Positions 52,879 through 62,152 of a DNA stretch of 64,000 bases are shown piece by piece. Origin of the DNA: Bacillota bacterium (GTDB taxonomy: Bacteria > Bacillota > Sulfobacillia > Sulfobacillales > Sulfobacillaceae); assembly GCA_026627065.1 (NCBI GenBank), contig JAPNUO010000001.1, positions 62,001-126,000 on the forward strand. The letters run 5' to 3'. Under the pieces are notes generated by a model. The model did no database searches and was not told where the DNA came from. It saw only the letters and a program-made list of their open reading frames with translations. Position 1 is the first letter of the stretch, and every line of letters begins with the position of its first letter. The position numbers and the translations under genes were made by a program.

Positions 52879-54135
52879 ATGGCTGACTTATCCATTAACT
52901 TTGCCGGGATTCGGGCGCCGAATCCCTTTTGGCTCGCTTCCGGGCCGTTGACCAACACCGCATACCAAGTGATGAAGGCGTTTGACGAGGGATGGGGCGG
53001 TGCGGTATGGAAGACCGTCGGCGAGCCGATCATCAATGTCAGTTCTCGCTTGGGATCGCTGGACTACGGCGGGCGGCGGATGATGGGGCTCAACAATATC
53101 GAGTTGATTTCCGATCGCCCGATCGAAGAGAACCTGGCAGAAATTCGCGAGGTCAAACGCCGCTATCCCCATCATGCGGTCATCGTCTCCATGATGTTTG
53201 AAGCCAATCCTGCCGTTTGGCGCGATATGGTGCACCGCGTTGAAGATACCGGTGCGGATGGCATTGAGCTCAATTTTGGGTGCCCGCACGGCATGAGCGA
53301 GCGGGGGATGGGCTCGGTTGTGGGGCAGGTGCCGGAATACACCGAGCGCATTACCCGCTATGCGGTCGAGGCGGCGTCCATCCCGGTCATCGTCAAACTG
53401 ACCCCGAACGTGACCGACATCCGCGCCCCTGGGCGTGCGGCCGTGGCGGGCGGGGCCCACGCCCTTTCGCTGATTAACACGATTAATAGTGTGATGGGCG
53501 TCGATCTTGACACCTGGCGACCGATACCCGACGTCGATGGCCGCGGATCCCACGGCGGGTATTGCGGCCCTGCGGTGAAGCCCATTGCCCTTCACATGTT
53601 GTCGAGCCTCTATAACGATCCTCGGGTCACGGTGCCCCTTTGCGGCATCGGCGGGATCGAAACATGGCGGGATGCGGCGGAATTCTTGCTGTTGGGCGCC
53701 GGGGTGCTCCAAGTGTGCACGGCCGCCATGCATTACGGTTTTCGCATTATCCACGAGTTAACCGAAGGACTCAACGATTACCTCGACCAGCGGGGCATCG
53801 CGCGGGTCGAAGATCTCGTCGGCCAGGCGGCGCCGCGCATTGGCGACTGGAATGACTTGCGCCTCTCGTATTCTTTTCAGGTGGTCGCGCGCATCCACGC
53901 GGACCAATGCATTGGCTGCAACCTGTGTTACATTGCCTGTGACGATGGGGCCCATCAGTGCATCGAACGGGTGCCGGGAGAAACCGCTCCGCGCGTGCGG
54001 GAGGAGGATTGCGTCGGGTGCAACCTGTGTTCGCTGGTGTGCCCGGTGCCGGGTTGCATTGAGATGGTGCCAATGGAAAAAGGACCGGTGGAGACCTGGC
54101 GCATGCGCGAGAGGCGCCTTAAGACGGCACCCTAA
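52879..54135 (+). CDS. preA: NAD-dependent dihydropyrimidine dehydrogenase catalytic subunit PreA
   Basis: 418 residues. FMN-binding dihydroorotate-dehydrogenase-like barrel: NPFWLASGPLTNTAYQV, WKTVGEP, ELNFGCPHGMSERGMG with the catalytic C135, LTPNVTDI and GIGGIETWRDAAEFLLLGA. The C-terminus carries two 4Fe-4S motifs, CIGCNLCYIAC and CVGCNLCSLVCPVPGC. Reduces uracil and thymine to the 5,6-dihydro forms. Strongly conserved with E. coli PreA. GAGAGGATC precedes the ATG. Confidence 0.95.
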   Translation: MADLSINFAGIRAPNPFWLASGPLTNTAYQVMKAFDEGWGGAVWKTVGEPIINVSSRLGSLDYGGRRMMGLNNIELISDRPIEENLAEIREVKRRYPHHAVIVSMMFEANPAVWRDMVHRVEDTGADGIELNFGCPHGMSERGMGSVVGQVPEYTERITRYAVEAASIPVIVKLTPNVTDIRAPGRAAVAGGAHALSLINTINSVMGVDLDTWRPIPDVDGRGSHGGYCGPAVKPIALHMLSSLYNDPRVTVPLCGIGGIETWRDAAEFLLLGAGVLQVCTAAMHYGFRIIHELTEGLNDYLDQRGIARVEDLVGQAAPRIGDWNDLRLSYSFQVVARIHADQCIGCNLCYIACDDGAHQCIERVPGETAPRVREEDCVGCNLCSLVCPVPGCIEMVPMEKGPVETWRMRERRLKTAP

Positions 54136-54148
54136 AGGAGGAATTCCC

Positions 54149-55531
54149 GTGAAAACGTTAATTCGCGGCGGCCACATTGTCACGGCCACCGACGACTATC
54201 AGGCCGACATCTTGATTGACGAGGGGCGCATCGCTGTCATTGGCCAGGCGCTGGCCGTGCAAGCCGACCAGGTGATCGATGCCCGAGGTCTCTTGGTCTT
54301 CCCAGGCGGGATCGATGTGCATACCCATTTTGACATGCCCTTTGGGGGCACGACATCGTCCGACGATTTCGCGAGCGGCACCAAAGCCGCCGCCTTTGGC
54401 GGCACCACCACCATTGTGGATTTTGCCATTCAAAGCCGCGGACGCAGTCTCCAGGAGGGGTTTGAAGCGTGGTTGGCCAAGGCGGAAGGCAAGGCCGCCA
54501 TTGATTACGGGTTTCACATGATTGTCAGCGAGGCCCGGCCCGAAATTCTGAACGAGATGTCGCGCATGGTGGACCAGGGCGTGACCAGTTTCAAAATGTT
54601 CACGGCCTACCCTGGCGTCTTCATGGTCGACGACGGCGGCATTTTCCGAGCTTTCCAGCGGGCCGCCGAGATTGGCGCCATGATGGCGATGCACGCCGAA
54701 AACGGCAGCGTCATTGATGTATTGGTCGAGCAGGCTCTCGCGCGGGGTGAGACCGCGCCCAAGTATCACGCGCTGACACGCCCTCCGCAGCTGGAAGGCG
54801 AGGCCACGCACCGCGTGATTGTGCTGGCAGAGCTGGCCCAAGCGCCACTTTACATCGTGCATTTGTCGGCGGCGGATGCGCTGGATGCGGTCATTGCGGC
54901 GCGAGACTCAGGGCTTGACGTCTATGCGGAAACCTGTCCCCAATATCTCTTTCTGTCTTATGAAAATTACGAGGAACCCGGCTTTGACGGCGCAAAATAT
55001 GTGATGTCGCCGCCGTTAAGGCCGCGCGAACACCAGGCGCGCCTTTGGCGGGGCCTTCAAAGCAACGATTTGCAGGTCGTCGCCACCGACCACTGTCCCT
55101 TCTGCATGAAAGATCAAAAGATCCTGGGGAAAGATAATTTTGCCAAGATCCCCAACGGGGCACCGGGAGTCGAAATGCGCATGAGCTTAATTTACGACGG
55201 CGGGGTGGCGTCAGGTCGTCTCTCCCTCAACCGTTTTGTGGAGATAACCGCGACGATGCCCGCCAAGCTTTTTGGCCTGTTCCCCCAAAAAGGGACAATT
55301 GCCGTGGGGTCGGACGCGGATTTGGTGCTGTTCGATCCCGAAGGACAGACGACGTGGTCAGCAGCCACGCATCATATGCGCGTCGATTACAATCCGTACG
55401 AAGGTCGCGTGACCCGGGGCGCGATTCGTCAAGTCTTGTCTCGCGGGGAAGTCATTGTGGATGGCCCCGACTTTCGCGGACGCGAGGGCTGGGGGCAATA
55501 TCTCAAGCGTCGCCCCTTTCGCCGCCCTTGA
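54149..55531 (+). CDS. hydA: Dihydropyrimidinase / D-hydantoinase
   Basis: 460 residues from GTG 54149 (AAAGGAGG upstream); the frame is open far into preA but the protein begins MKTLIRGGHIVTATDDYQAD. Cyclic amidohydrolase with GGIDVHTHFDMPFGG (metal His pair), TSFKMFTAYPG (carboxylated Lys), MMAMHAENG, IVHLSA and VVATDHCPF. It opens dihydrouracil to N-carbamoyl-beta-alanine, between PreTA and PydC. Its last 29 bases overlap the convergent regulator gene. Confidence 0.94.
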   Translation: MKTLIRGGHIVTATDDYQADILIDEGRIAVIGQALAVQADQVIDARGLLVFPGGIDVHTHFDMPFGGTTSSDDFASGTKAAAFGGTTTIVDFAIQSRGRSLQEGFEAWLAKAEGKAAIDYGFHMIVSEARPEILNEMSRMVDQGVTSFKMFTAYPGVFMVDDGGIFRAFQRAAEIGAMMAMHAENGSVIDVLVEQALARGETAPKYHALTRPPQLEGEATHRVIVLAELAQAPLYIVHLSAADALDAVIAARDSGLDVYAETCPQYLFLSYENYEEPGFDGAKYVMSPPLRPREHQARLWRGLQSNDLQVVATDHCPFCMKDQKILGKDNFAKIPNGAPGVEMRMSLIYDGGVASGRLSLNRFVEITATMPAKLFGLFPQKGTIAVGSDADLVLFDPEGQTTWSAATHHMRVDYNPYEGRVTRGAIRQVLSRGEVIVDGPDFRGREGWGQYLKRRPFRRP

Positions 55532-57029
55532 GGGGCATCCCGTCGTGAAGAAAGCGGAAGGCCAGCAGAGCGGCGCCTAACGCTAAGCGTCGGTCAGGGG
55601 AGAGAAAGTCGTCGCCGAGCAGGTCGGCCAGCGTGCGGATACGCGCGTAGAGCGTCTGACGGTGAATGCCCAAAACAGCGCTGGCCGACTGCTTGGAATC
55701 AATGTGCTGAAGCAAGACGTCCAGAGTGTGGAGTAGCCGTTCTTGGTCGTCGCGCCCAAGAATGGCACCGAGTTCCGGCTGGACTAGCCACCGTTCGAGT
55801 TGATGGCGCGGGGTGCCCAGGATCCAGCGGTACAAACCAAGCTCTTCATAGGCCAAGGGGGAGCGGCGCAGGTAGCGGGTGGCCAGGGCAGCGTCGTTCG
55901 CTTCGATGAAGGCTTGGTGCATATCGGCGGGGTCCGAATACGGTCCCGAGATGCCTGTGGCTCGGGCGTGGGACCCCGCCCATGCCCGTAGGGTTTGAGG
56001 CAGGCCTCGGACCTTCTTTAGAGAGGCCAAGAGAACGCCAATGTGGCGGTCGGTTTGATCGAGTTCGATGAGCGTACCGTAGGATTGCAGCCGGGGACGA
56101 ACGAGCTCGAGATCGCGCGGTTCGGAGACCAAGACGCGGTAGGCAACGTCGGGGCCAATGTGATAGCGCGAGCGAAACCGCTGCAGATGGTGCGCCGCGG
56201 GCGCTTCGTCGAACAACAAGGGTTCCAGAAGCGCGGCCTCCTCCCGCCGCCGCCGCCGGTCCAAGCTTTCACGGCGGATGAAATCTTGCGCCAACGCTGC
56301 GGCCGTACGGTCGAGGGCGAGATAGACGCGTTCGTCGACGACCGGGCTGGGGTTCGTGACCAGCAGGTCGCCCAGCGGGCGTTCGAACACCATGACGGTT
56401 TGACGGACCATCGGCGCGGGCGTGAAGATTAGTTCGGGATTGAGCGCCACCGAATCAAATGGGCCAGGGAGGCGAGGCCAGGCGCCGGCAAGAATAGGAG
56501 CCTCGCTGGTCTCCCGCGGAAGGTACAGGGACGGGCGCTGGATGCTTTCGGCAAGAATGGCCACGAGCCGTTCCGGTCCCTCGGTATTCAGCAACGCTTG
56601 GCGAATTTTGAGCGAGAGCATTTCTAAATCGTCCAGCATGCGATGGTGCTGACTAATCACGAGACTGTTGATGTCTTGACTCAAGTCGAGAAATCGAACG
56701 GGTTCGCGAAAGACAATGACGGGGAATGCGTGTTGATTGCCCAGGTGGACGATGTCGTCGGGAACTGTCGGCAGATATTCCCCCAGCTCCAGAACCAATC
56801 CGGAGGCATCCGCCTCGATCAAGCCCTGAAAGTAGCGGGTGCGGACGTCTGGCGTTTGAAGACTGACCCCCGTCGCTAGCACCAGTTCATGCCCGCGCAG
56901 AAACTGTCCTAGCTCAGGAACTTCTCCCACATGCACCCACTGAATGGGGCGATGGAGGCCTGTTTGGCCAGCGACGAGTTCCGCGCGTTGAAAACAGGGC
57001 CGCTGTAAGACATCTTGCACAGTAATCAT
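55503..57029 (-). CDS. pucR: PucR-family transcriptional regulator
   Basis: 508 residues from ATG 57029 (AGGTGA upstream). N-terminal PucR/PurC-type ligand domain (MITVQDVLQRPCFQRAELVAG ... VHVGEVPELGQFLRGHELVLATG), a GGDEF-like middle and the C-terminal HTH_30 domain (LLHTLDVLLQHIDSKQSASAVLGIHRQTLYARIRTLADLLG). PucR activators govern purine or pyrimidine breakdown in Bacillota. It is divergent from the aminotransferase operon and convergent with hydA; palindromes in its promoter region suggest autoregulation and control of the whole locus. Confidence 0.9.
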   Translation of the reverse strand: MITVQDVLQRPCFQRAELVAGQTGLHRPIQWVHVGEVPELGQFLRGHELVLATGVSLQTPDVRTRYFQGLIEADASGLVLELGEYLPTVPDDIVHLGNQHAFPVIVFREPVRFLDLSQDINSLVISQHHRMLDDLEMLSLKIRQALLNTEGPERLVAILAESIQRPSLYLPRETSEAPILAGAWPRLPGPFDSVALNPELIFTPAPMVRQTVMVFERPLGDLLVTNPSPVVDERVYLALDRTAAALAQDFIRRESLDRRRRREEAALLEPLLFDEAPAAHHLQRFRSRYHIGPDVAYRVLVSEPRDLELVRPRLQSYGTLIELDQTDRHIGVLLASLKKVRGLPQTLRAWAGSHARATGISGPYSDPADMHQAFIEANDAALATRYLRRSPLAYEELGLYRWILGTPRHQLERWLVQPELGAILGRDDQERLLHTLDVLLQHIDSKQSASAVLGIHRQTLYARIRTLADLLGDDFLSPDRRLALGAALLAFRFLHDGMPLKGGERGDA

Positions 57030-57040
57030 GCCATTCACCT

Positions 57041-57053
57041 AGACAAATTGTCG
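57041..57053. promoter_or_regulatory. PucR-box palindrome GACAA-A-TTGTC
   Basis: AGACAAATTGTC starts at 57041; the core GACAAATTGTC (57042-57052) has 5-bp perfect arms around a central A. A half-related TAATTGTCTA lies at 57078-57087. The boxes flank both -10 elements of the divergent promoters, fitting a single regulator for both directions. Confidence 0.55.
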
Positions 57054-57076
57054 AATTTGTGTGGAGAAATTATACC
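57048..57076 (+). promoter_or_regulatory. Promoter of the aminotransferase operon
   Basis: TTGTCG (57048-57053) and TATACC (57071-57076) with a 17-bp spacer, about 100 bases ahead of the class III aminotransferase ATG. The -35 forms part of the GACAA-A-TTGTC palindrome. Confidence 0.55.
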
Positions 57077-57096
57077 TAATTGTCTACCAAAAGCAA
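57069..57096 (-). promoter_or_regulatory. Promoter of pucR
   Basis: On the minus strand TTGCTT (57096-57091) and a perfect TATAAT (57074-57069) have a 16-bp spacer. The -10 overlaps the -10 of the plus-strand promoter, so the two probably exclude each other. Confidence 0.65.
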
Positions 57097-57174
57097 AGAC
57101 TGAAACCCTTAGAATTTGCTTGATCCCGCAGTGAGAGCGTGTCTCGGGTTGTCAAACCCGCAAAGGAGGAAACG

Positions 57175-58500
57175 ATGAGCGATTTAGTGGAAAAGCAACG
57201 CCAGTACTTGGTCCCCGGCGTCGCCACCTATTATCAGACGCCCCTGGTCGTGACCCGTGGCGAGGGCCGCTACCTCTACAGCGAGGACGGCCAACGCTAC
57301 CTTGACTTTTTTGGCGGCATTTTGACCGTGTCCATCGGCCACGCTCACCCAGCGGTGACCCGCGCGGTGGTCGAGCAAGCCCACAAGTTAGTGCATTCCT
57401 CCACTTTGTACGTGACCGAGCCCATGGTGCGCCTAGCCGAACGCCTGGCGGCTATTACTCCCGAGCCCCTGAAGCAGAGCTTTTTCACGACCAGCGGCAC
57501 TGAGGCGAACGAAACGGCGATCGCCATGGCCCAGTTGGCCACTGGCCGGAGCGAAGTGATTGCGTTTCGGCACACCTACTCCGGGCGATCGCAGATGGCC
57601 ATGGGATTGACCGGGCAAGCGGATTGGAAATTGGCTGGCGCGGGCATGGCCCTGCCCATCCGCCACGCGCATAACGCGTATTGCTACCGTTGCCCGTTCG
57701 GCAAGACCCCTGATCGCTGTGGACTCGAGTGTGCCCAAGACTTGCGGGAATTCATTCGCACCAGCACGTCGGGACGTATTGCTGCGTTAATTGCCGAGCC
57801 CATTCAAGGCGTGGGCGGCTTCATCACACCGCCCGCGGCCTTTTTTCAAGAAGCAGTAGGCATTGCTCGGGAATTTGGCGCGCTATTTATCGATGACGAA
57901 GTGCAAACCGGCTTTGGCCGGACCGGTAAGCCCTTTGGCATCGATCACTACGGCGTGACGCCCGATATCATGACGTTTGCCAAGGGGTTGGCCAACGGCC
58001 TTCCCATTGGAGCGACGATTGCAACGCCAGAGGTGGCGCAACACTATCGAGGCCCGACGATCTCCACCTTTGGCGGCAATCCGCTGTCTATGCAGGCAGC
58101 GCTGGCGACATTGGACGTGATGGAAACCGAGCGGCTGACAGAGAATGCCCGGGTGCTGGGAGCGTTCTTGCGTGAGGGGCTGGACGCGTTGGCCGACCGC
58201 TATCCGGTCATTGGAGACGTTCGCGGCAAAGGGTTGATGCAAGCGCTGGAGTTTGTTTGGCGAGACAAGAAGCCGGCCCCCGAACTGGCTGTGGCGTTCT
58301 TGGAGCGAACCCGGGAACGGCAGCTTCTGGTGGGCAAGGGGGGTCTCTACGGCAACGTCATCCGCATTGCCCCACCCATGACGGTAACCAAAGAGGAAGT
58401 CGTGACCGCGTTGGACGCCATGCAGGAGGCGATGGCCGCCATTTACCGAGACTTTCCCGAAGCCGACGCGGTAACGTCGACCCGGATTCAGTATCAGTGA
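57175..58500 (+). CDS. Class III aminotransferase (beta-alanine:pyruvate/AGXT2-like)
   Basis: 441 residues from ATG 57175, AAAGGAGGAAAC upstream. PLP fold I enzyme: LDFFGGILTVSIGHAHP, FTTSGTEANETA, LIAEPIQGVGGF, FIDDEVQTGFGRTG and the Schiff-base K270 in TFAKGLANGLPIGA. It resembles alanine-glyoxylate aminotransferase 2 and beta-alanine/3-aminoisobutyrate transaminases. In context it converts beta-alanine plus pyruvate to malonate semialdehyde plus alanine; the two downstream genes handle both products. Confidence 0.88.
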   Translation: MSDLVEKQRQYLVPGVATYYQTPLVVTRGEGRYLYSEDGQRYLDFFGGILTVSIGHAHPAVTRAVVEQAHKLVHSSTLYVTEPMVRLAERLAAITPEPLKQSFFTTSGTEANETAIAMAQLATGRSEVIAFRHTYSGRSQMAMGLTGQADWKLAGAGMALPIRHAHNAYCYRCPFGKTPDRCGLECAQDLREFIRTSTSGRIAALIAEPIQGVGGFITPPAAFFQEAVGIAREFGALFIDDEVQTGFGRTGKPFGIDHYGVTPDIMTFAKGLANGLPIGATIATPEVAQHYRGPTISTFGGNPLSMQAALATLDVMETERLTENARVLGAFLREGLDALADRYPVIGDVRGKGLMQALEFVWRDKKPAPELAVAFLERTRERQLLVGKGGLYGNVIRIAPPMTVTKEEVVTALDAMQEAMAAIYRDFPEADAVTSTRIQYQ

Positions 58501-58519
58501 CAAAGGAAGGAGAGAAATC

Positions 58520-59962
58520 ATGGCTCAGGTCCTTCAGCATGTGATTGCAGGCGAGCGCCGTTCGCCGCGGGCGACTCGCATTGATCCCGTGTTCAATCCG
58601 GCCACCGGCGAAGTGCTCAGTGAGGTCGCGCTGGATGATGTCGAAGCGGTGGAAGAGGCGGTGAGGGCAGCCGAGGCTGCGTTTCCGGCCTGGGCGGCGA
58701 CACCGATTTTGGAGCGTGCTCGCGTCATGTTCCGCTACCGCGAGCTCTTAGCGGCTCATCGTCAGCAACTGGCGGAAAGTGTCACCCGAGAGCATGGGAA
58801 GATTCTTTCAGATGCGTTTAATGAGGTCGGACGGGGAATTGAGGTGGTGGAACTAGCTGCCGGCGCTCCCTCGCTCCTAAAAGGGGAAGTGTTGCCGGAA
58901 GTGGCCCACGGGGTGGATGTCAGCATGGTGCGGGTTCCCCTCGGGGTCGTGGCCGGCATTGCGCCTTTTAACTTCCCGGCCATGATTCCCCTGTGGATGA
59001 TTCCCCCGGCCGTTGTCTCCGGCAACACCTTTGTGCTGAAACCCTCTGAGCGGACGCCGATGACGTCGCTCAAGCTGTTGGAGCTGCTGAAAGAGGCAGG
59101 GTTGCCGGATGGCGTGGTCAATCTTGTCCATGGGGGCGCCCCCGTGGTGGACCGCCTTTTGAGTCATCCCACCGTGCGCGCGGTCTCTTTTGTGGGATCG
59201 CAGCCGGTAGCCGAGTATGTATACCGGACAGCCAGCCATCATGGCAAGCGCGTTCAGGCGCTAGGGGGGGCCAAGAATTTTCATATCGTGATGCCTGATG
59301 CCCAGTTGGACCAGGCGGTGGATGCGCTGATGGCTTCCGCCTACGGTTCGGCGGGAGAGCGGTGCCTGGCCGGTTCGGTGGTCATTGCCGTGGGGGAAGT
59401 CGGGGATGCCTTGGTGGCACAGCTTCGAGAGAAGGCCTCGCGATTGAAGGTGGGCAATGGGTTCGACTCCGACACGGAGATGGGTCCCTTGATCCGGCTC
59501 CAGCATCGCCAGCGGGTTGAAGGGTACATTGAACGGGGCATCGCCGAAGGGGCGCAATTGGCGTTGGATGGCCGCCGCCACCCGATGCCGCGCGATGGCT
59601 TCTTCTTGGGGCCCACTCTCTTTGATCGGGTGGAGGCGGAGATGACCATTGCCCGGGAGGAGATCTTTGGCCCGGTTCTCAGCGTGATTCGCCGACCTTC
59701 TTTGGAAGAGGCGGTGGAAACCGCGAATCGTTCCCGATTTGGCAATACCGCCACCATATACACCACCTCCGGTCGGGCAGCCCGTTATTTTCGCGACCAC
59801 ATTCAGGCGGGGATGCTTGGCGTCAATATTGGTGTTCCTGCTCCGGTGGCATGGTTTCCGTTTGCGGGCTGGAAGGATTCTTTCTACGGCGATCTCCATG
59901 CGACGGGCCTTGACGCCTTCTGGTTTTACACGGAACGCCGGGTCATTACGGCCCGTTGGTAA
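58520..59962 (+). CDS. mmsA: (Methyl)malonate-semialdehyde dehydrogenase, CoA-acylating
   Basis: 480 residues of the aldehyde dehydrogenase superfamily. IAPFNFPAMIPLWMIPPAVVSGNTFVLKPSE, FVGSQPVAEYVYRTASHHGKRVQALGGAKNF and SAGERCLAGS with nucleophile C282 are the MmsA/IolA signatures. It oxidises malonate or methylmalonate semialdehyde to acetyl- or propionyl-CoA with NAD+ and CoA. ATG after GAAGGAGAG, 19 bp behind the aminotransferase. Confidence 0.92.
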   Translation: MAQVLQHVIAGERRSPRATRIDPVFNPATGEVLSEVALDDVEAVEEAVRAAEAAFPAWAATPILERARVMFRYRELLAAHRQQLAESVTREHGKILSDAFNEVGRGIEVVELAAGAPSLLKGEVLPEVAHGVDVSMVRVPLGVVAGIAPFNFPAMIPLWMIPPAVVSGNTFVLKPSERTPMTSLKLLELLKEAGLPDGVVNLVHGGAPVVDRLLSHPTVRAVSFVGSQPVAEYVYRTASHHGKRVQALGGAKNFHIVMPDAQLDQAVDALMASAYGSAGERCLAGSVVIAVGEVGDALVAQLREKASRLKVGNGFDSDTEMGPLIRLQHRQRVEGYIERGIAEGAQLALDGRRHPMPRDGFFLGPTLFDRVEAEMTIAREEIFGPVLSVIRRPSLEEAVETANRSRFGNTATIYTTSGRAARYFRDHIQAGMLGVNIGVPAPVAWFPFAGWKDSFYGDLHATGLDAFWFYTERRVITARW

Positions 59963-59989
59963 TCATTGACTGAAAGGGACGAAGACGCG

Positions 59990-61111
59990 ATGATTATTGG
60001 CTTACCCAAGGAAATCAAGGCGGACGAAAATCGCGTGGCCCTGACGCCCCAAGGTGTCAAACTCCTGGTCCAGGATGGCCACCGGGTGCTGGTGGAGCGA
60101 GGGGCGGGCGAGGGCAGCGGCTTTTCGGACGCGCAGTATGAAGCGGCCGATGGCGTGATCGTTGGGGATGCCGCCGCGGTGTGGGGCGAAGCCGACCTGG
60201 TGGTCAAGGTCAAAGAGCCGTTGCCTCAGGAATATCCCTACTTTCGGCCGGACTTGACGTTGTTTACGTACCTGCATCTGGCCGCCGACCGCGCCTTGAC
60301 CGAGGCCCTGGTGGAATCGCGAGTGACCGCGATTGCTTACGAAACCGTGGAGACGGACGACGGACGCTTGCCGCTCTTGACGCCCATGAGCGAGGTCGCC
60401 GGGCGCATGGCGCCGCAGATCGGGGCGCATTTCCTCGAGAAGGCCTACGGGGGGCGAGGAATTCTCCTGGGCGGGGTGCCCGGGGTCTTGCCCGGCCGCG
60501 TGGCGATCATTGGCGGCGGCGTCGTGGGTAGCAATGCGGCGCGCATCGCGTTTGGTCTGGGAGCGGAAGTGACTGTGCTCGACGTCAACCCGGCGCGCCT
60601 GCGCCAGCTAGACGATCTGTTTGGGGGCGCGGTGCGGACGCTCATGGCCAACGAATACCACATCGGCGAGGCGGTCAGCCGGGCGGATTTGGTGATTGGG
60701 GCGGTGTTGGTGCCGGGCGCCCGGGCGCCGCATTTGGTCACGGAAGCGATGGTGCGCAGCATGGCCCCGGGCAGCGTGATTGTCGACGTCGCCATTGACC
60801 AAGGGGGATCGATTGAGACCATTGACCGCATTACCACCCATTCCCATCCGACCTATGAGAAGTTCGGCGTCATTCACTACGCGGTGGCCAACATTCCCGG
60901 GGCGGTGGCCCGCACGTCTACCCTGGCGCTGACGGGGGTCACCTGGCCTTATGTCCGGGCCTTAGCTCGGTACGGGGCGCGAGAAGCGCTCAAGGCCGAT
61001 GCGGCGCTAGCCAAAGGGCTCAACGTCGCCCAAGGTCGCATTTGGTACGGTGCGGTGGCGGAAGCGCATGGGCTCGCTGCCGGGAACCTCGAGGAATATT
61101 TGGCGGGCTAG
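59990..61111 (+). CDS. ald: Alanine dehydrogenase
   Basis: 373 residues from ATG 59990; the open frame adds 8 codons upstream that do not resemble the family. [32 protein letters not shown] (substrate Lys), FTYLHLAAD (catalytic His), the NAD motif [13 protein letters not shown] and [20 protein letters not shown] are all standard. It oxidises alanine to pyruvate and ammonia, restoring the acceptor used by the transaminase and releasing nitrogen. End of the operon, followed by a strong terminator. Confidence 0.95.
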   Translation: MIIGLPKEIKADENRVALTPQGVKLLVQDGHRVLVERGAGEGSGFSDAQYEAADGVIVGDAAAVWGEADLVVKVKEPLPQEYPYFRPDLTLFTYLHLAADRALTEALVESRVTAIAYETVETDDGRLPLLTPMSEVAGRMAPQIGAHFLEKAYGGRGILLGGVPGVLPGRVAIIGGGVVGSNAARIAFGLGAEVTVLDVNPARLRQLDDLFGGAVRTLMANEYHIGEAVSRADLVIGAVLVPGARAPHLVTEAMVRSMAPGSVIVDVAIDQGGSIETIDRITTHSHPTYEKFGVIHYAVANIPGAVARTSTLALTGVTWPYVRALARYGAREALKADAALAKGLNVAQGRIWYGAVAEAHGLAAGNLEEYLAG

Positions 61112-61123
61112 TATTACGAGCCG

Positions 61124-61151
61124 AAAGCCGGGGCCCGGAGGCCCCGGCTTT
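61124..61151. terminator. Strong hairpin terminator after ald
   Basis: AAAGCCGGGGCC (61124-61135) and GGCCCCGGCTTT (61140-61151) form a perfect 12-bp stem with a CGGA loop. It serves ald and possibly the convergent small gene. Confidence 0.82.
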
Positions 61152-61170
61152 GGCAGGCGTGCGGAGGCGT

Positions 61171-61470
61171 CTAGATCCGGTAGTAGACCGTGGTGCGGAA
61201 AGAATCGTCCGTAAAGAGGTTCCGCGCGCGGTCCGCCAAGGCTTTGTACTCGGGATCGCGCCTGAGCTCTCCGGCCACGGCTTCGAGCTGACCAAGATTG
61301 TCAAAATCCATGGCCACCTGAAAAGAACCTGGCGTTCCAAAAGCTTGATAGTACACTTCTAGCGTTTTTTGATGGCGGCGAGAGAAGTACTGTTTCATTT
61401 CCTGGAAGAGCGTCATGGCTTCGTCGCCTTTGCCGGCTTTGGCCTGAAATTCGATCACGTAGCGATTCAC
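61171..61470 (-). CDS. NIPSNAP-like dimeric alpha-beta barrel protein
   Basis: 99 residues. MNRYVIEFQAKAGKGDEAMTLFQEMKQYF, a central strand (FQVAMDFDNLGQLEAV) and a C-terminal helix-strand (YKALADRARNLFTDD) follow the ferredoxin-like dimeric barrel pattern of NIPSNAP/DUF1330 proteins. Role unknown; often a stress or monooxygenase-like accessory protein. AAAGGAACA upstream of the ATG. A TATAAT lies on the minus strand about 40 bases before it. Confidence 0.6.
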   Translation of the reverse strand: MNRYVIEFQAKAGKGDEAMTLFQEMKQYFSRRHQKTLEVYYQAFGTPGSFQVAMDFDNLGQLEAVAGELRRDPEYKALADRARNLFTDDSFRTTVYYRI

Positions 61471-61854
61471 GGAGAAATGTTCCTTTCTTTTGTATTTTTA
61501 CTCCATTATACCCTCACCGGACGTTTTACGACCATGAACTGTCCTGCCGCCGGATGTGCCTCGTCATTGTGATCAAGCTGTAAGATGCTGACGGGGTGAT
61601 ACCGGCTGCCGAAGCGGGTGAGGCTACCGAGCGATGTCGGGCCCTCAGCCCAGCCACCACTTGCGCCCCGCGTACCGCCCTAAGTGAGCCGTTATTTCAT
61701 TCCGAACCCGATGGGCAGCCCAAGGCGGCAATGCGGGGGATAATCCGCGGGGACGGCATCGTAGCACGCGCTTGCGCACCACCACTGCAGCGGCGGGGAC
61801 TGCGCAGCCAACGCCACCCGGCTTGAGGGCGGCCCTTGAGCCCGCAGCGTGCTA

Positions 61855-61983
61855 TTAACGGAGCAGCCCACGCTGCCGCGATCTCACCGTCGACCCCAGC
61901 AACTCCGTTGCCAGCGCTGCCGCCCGGTCGAAGGGCAGGTCCACCGCCCGCCGGCAAAGTTGCTCCGCCCGTGTCGGCGTCAT
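61855..61983 (-). CDS. Possible 42-residue protein
   Basis: An ATG-started frame giving MTPTRAEQLCRRAVDLPFDR followed by an Ala/Leu-rich helix and a basic end. The composition is protein-like, but there is no clear ribosome binding site and no family; it could be a leftover of a larger gene. The rest of 61480-62150 holds nothing I can assign. Confidence 0.2.
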   Translation of the reverse strand: MTPTRAEQLCRRAVDLPFDRAAALATELLGSTVRSRQRGLLR

Positions 61984-62152
61984 AGTTTTGTCTGCGTCGT
62001 CCTTCCGTGTGGTGAAATTTGAGTAACGGGTTAGTGCAATCCCAAGGTTTTCGACTGGTTTCTTGAATTGGTGTTACTGCAGAGGATCCAATACCAATAA
62101 CGCCATAATCTGTGCCGTTGGAGGCGGCGATTGCAACAGTCATATCCTTGAG

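Noticed and set aside
53840..55531. A long open frame joining the end of preA to hydA
   Set aside because: The first 103 codons are an Arg/Ala-rich out-of-frame reading of preA; hydA has its own AAAGGAGG and GTG at 54149.
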